From a virus: a DNA stretch of 21,687 nt. Shown here piece after piece: positions 20,461 to 21,687 of this stretch. How positions within the stretch are numbered: the stretch's first letter is position 1; every line of letters begins with the position of its first letter. The notes under the pieces were generated by a model, which did no database searches, was not told the origin of the DNA, and saw only the letters and a list, made by a program, of their open reading frames with translations. The stretch is from positions 3,997 through 25,683 of IMG/VR virus record IMGVR_UViG_3300029448_000386, one strand, 5' to 3'. A program made the position numbers and the translations under genes.

Positions 20461-21687
20461 GTGTATTGCTTTTCCGTTCTATAAGAATGAGAAGATAGTA
20501 AACATAAAGTTTAAAACTTTAGACAAGAAGTTTTTTCAATCAAAAGGTGGTGAGAAAGTATTTTACAATCATCAAGTATTGACTGATCCAACTTTAAAAG
20601 ATTTACCATTGGTTATTTGTGAAGGTGAGTTAGATTGTTTAGTTGCATTACAAGCAGGATTTTCAAAGAGTGTAAGTGTTCCTGATGGAGCACCTTCAAA
20701 ATCTATAGAGGTTGACAGAGATCAAGTCAGCAACAAATACGATTATCTTAGAGAAGCATTATCTTTAATAGATGACTGTAAAGAAGTTATACTTTGTACT
20801 GACGGTGATTCTTCAGGGCAGGTTTTAAGAGATGACCTTGCTATGAGATTAGGAAAGGCAAGATGTAAGTGGGTTACATATCCTGAAGGTTGTAAAGACT
20901 TAAACGATGTCCTTGAAAAGTTTGGTAATGACGGTGTTAAAAATGTTATCCGTAAATCAAAGTGGTATGAGGTCGATGGTGTATTCCGTTTCTCAGAGTT
21001 GCCACCAATAGAAACAAAACCAATATATGAATTAGGCATGGGAACATTTGATGATCACTACAAACTTAGAAGAGGTGACTTCAGTGTTATTACAGGATTA
21101 CCCTCTTCAGGTAAAAGCACCTTCGTTAATCACATGATGAGTCAACTAGCAAAGAATCATGGATTAAAAATATCCTTTGCAAGTTTTGAACAGAAACCAC
21201 AGACAGATCATCTCAGAGCTTTAAGAAAATGGTATTTGTTTGAGTATGAAAATACAATTAATGATTGGTCTGATGTATCTGAAGATAAGAAATCAAGATG
21301 TGCAGCATGGTTAGATAAACACTTTAATGTTATCGTTCCGTCTTTTGATGACAATGTTAATCTACAATGGTTGATTGAACGTATGCAAGTATCTGTAATT
21401 CAACATGATTGTGATGTTATTATTATAGATCCGTTTAACGAAATGGATCATGAGACAGGTCATAATGAACCTATGAGATTGTACATTGGTTGGTTTATAA
21501 AAACACTCAAAAGGTTCTGCAGCAAGCATGATGTTCATGTCATTGTTGTTGCCCACCCTCGAAAGATTGGCAAAGATCAGGATGGTAATATTGAGATACC
21601 CACCCTCTACGACATAGAAGAAAGTTCAATGTGGTATAATAAAGCAGACTTAGGATTAATTGTTCATCGTAAAGATGGAATAACTTT
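20318..21687 (+). CDS. TOPRIM primase plus DnaB/Twinkle-type helicase (3' end outside window)
   Basis: ATG 20318 has AAGGAG 6 bases upstream, one of the best ribosome binding sites in the window. 456 codons are present and the frame is still open at the window end. NYLEGRGLDLEMAVRMGV (about 22-39) is the usual lead-in. The TOPRIM core has VICEGELDCL (E102, D106) and CTDGDSSGQ (D162-x-D164). The RecA-like helicase follows: GLPSSGKST Walker A (260-268, K266), FASFEQ, DVIIIDP Walker B (D371) and VIVVAHPRK, which resembles Twinkle. This is the gp4/Twinkle-type replicative helicase with a primase-like N-terminal domain, lacking the zinc domain, which is encoded just upstream in another frame. Together they should prime and unwind DNA at the fork. 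Confidence 0.88.
   Translation, partial: MSYVTIADGEVELHPLDQDQINYLEGRGLDLEMAVRMGVQNASLHGSKCIAFPFYKNEKIVNIKFKTLDKKFFQSKGGEKVFYNHQVLTDPTLKDLPLVICEGELDCLVALQAGFSKSVSVPDGAPSKSIEVDRDQVSNKYDYLREALSLIDDCKEVILCTDGDSSGQVLRDDLAMRLGKARCKWVTYPEGCKDLNDVLEKFGNDGVKNVIRKSKWYEVDGVFRFSELPPIETKPIYELGMGTFDDHYKLRRGDFSVITGLPSSGKSTFVNHMMSQLAKNHGLKISFASFEQKPQTDHLRALRKWYLFEYENTINDWSDVSEDKKSRCAAWLDKHFNVIVPSFDDNVNLQWLIERMQVSVIQHDCDVIIIDPFNEMDHETGHNEPMRLYIGWFIKTLKRFCSKHDVHVIVVAHPRKIGKDQDGNIEIPTLYDIEESSMWYNKADLGLIVHRKDGIT

Noticed and set aside
1-21687. tRNA genes, CRISPR arrays, insertion sequences, integrase and attachment sites
   Set aside because: None seen by eye: almost all of the sequence is occupied by coding frames and no regular spaced repeats or cloverleaf-like segments were noticed. 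A tRNA scan was not possible.

Overview
The window is phage DNA. It carries the late end of a tailed phage (Caudoviricetes) genome, a recombination block on the opposite strand, and the start of a replication block. The order of three growing virion proteins (340, 703 and 3022 residues) resembles the T7 ejection-protein genes 14, 15 and 16. Together with the holin and T4-type lysozyme, the stand-alone class II ribonucleotide reductase and the T7/Twinkle-type primase-helicase, this suggests a lytic podovirus-like phage of an AT-rich, probably aquatic, bacterium. The host cannot be named from the sequence. No integrase, tRNA, insertion sequence or CRISPR array was seen.

Layout. (1) 1-14469, plus strand: the late operon. 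It runs from the 3' part of a structural protein through two probable internal virion proteins, a 9-kb gene for a giant multidomain virion protein, and a lysis group of four small or membrane proteins plus a lysozyme. Junctions are tight (TAATG overlaps at 3870, 13149 and 13532). (2) 14470-17254, minus strand: a recombination cassette transcribed right to left. Its order is PD-(D/E)XK exonuclease, annealing-type protein, SSB-like protein, HNH/Ref-like protein, and an unrecognised protein. Its last stop codon abuts the lysozyme stop codon with no gap. (3) 17255-17368: the only real intergenic gap, holding a near-perfect intrinsic terminator that points into the next block. (4) 17369-21687, plus strand: VRR-NUC nuclease, a small unknown protein, class II ribonucleotide reductase, a winged-helix replication protein, a zinc-binding primase module, and a TOPRIM plus DnaB-type helicase that runs off the end.

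How the genes fit together. The ejection proteins probably travel in the virion and enter the cell with the DNA. The giant one carries, in order, a membrane-like N-terminal region, a zincin protease, a possible nuclease domain, a helix-hairpin-helix/DNA-glycosylase-like domain, a GNAT acetyltransferase, an ADP-ribosyltransferase-like domain and an LPD38-like domain. A repeated EESERG motif separates several of these. The minus-strand block looks like a Red-type recombination system. The right-hand block supplies dNTPs and priming/unwinding.

Most notable points: the giant effector-like virion protein with its repeated linker motif; the DNA-glycosylase signature inside it; the primase zinc domain and primase-helicase encoded in different overlapping frames; and the terminator placed 13 bases before a start codon.
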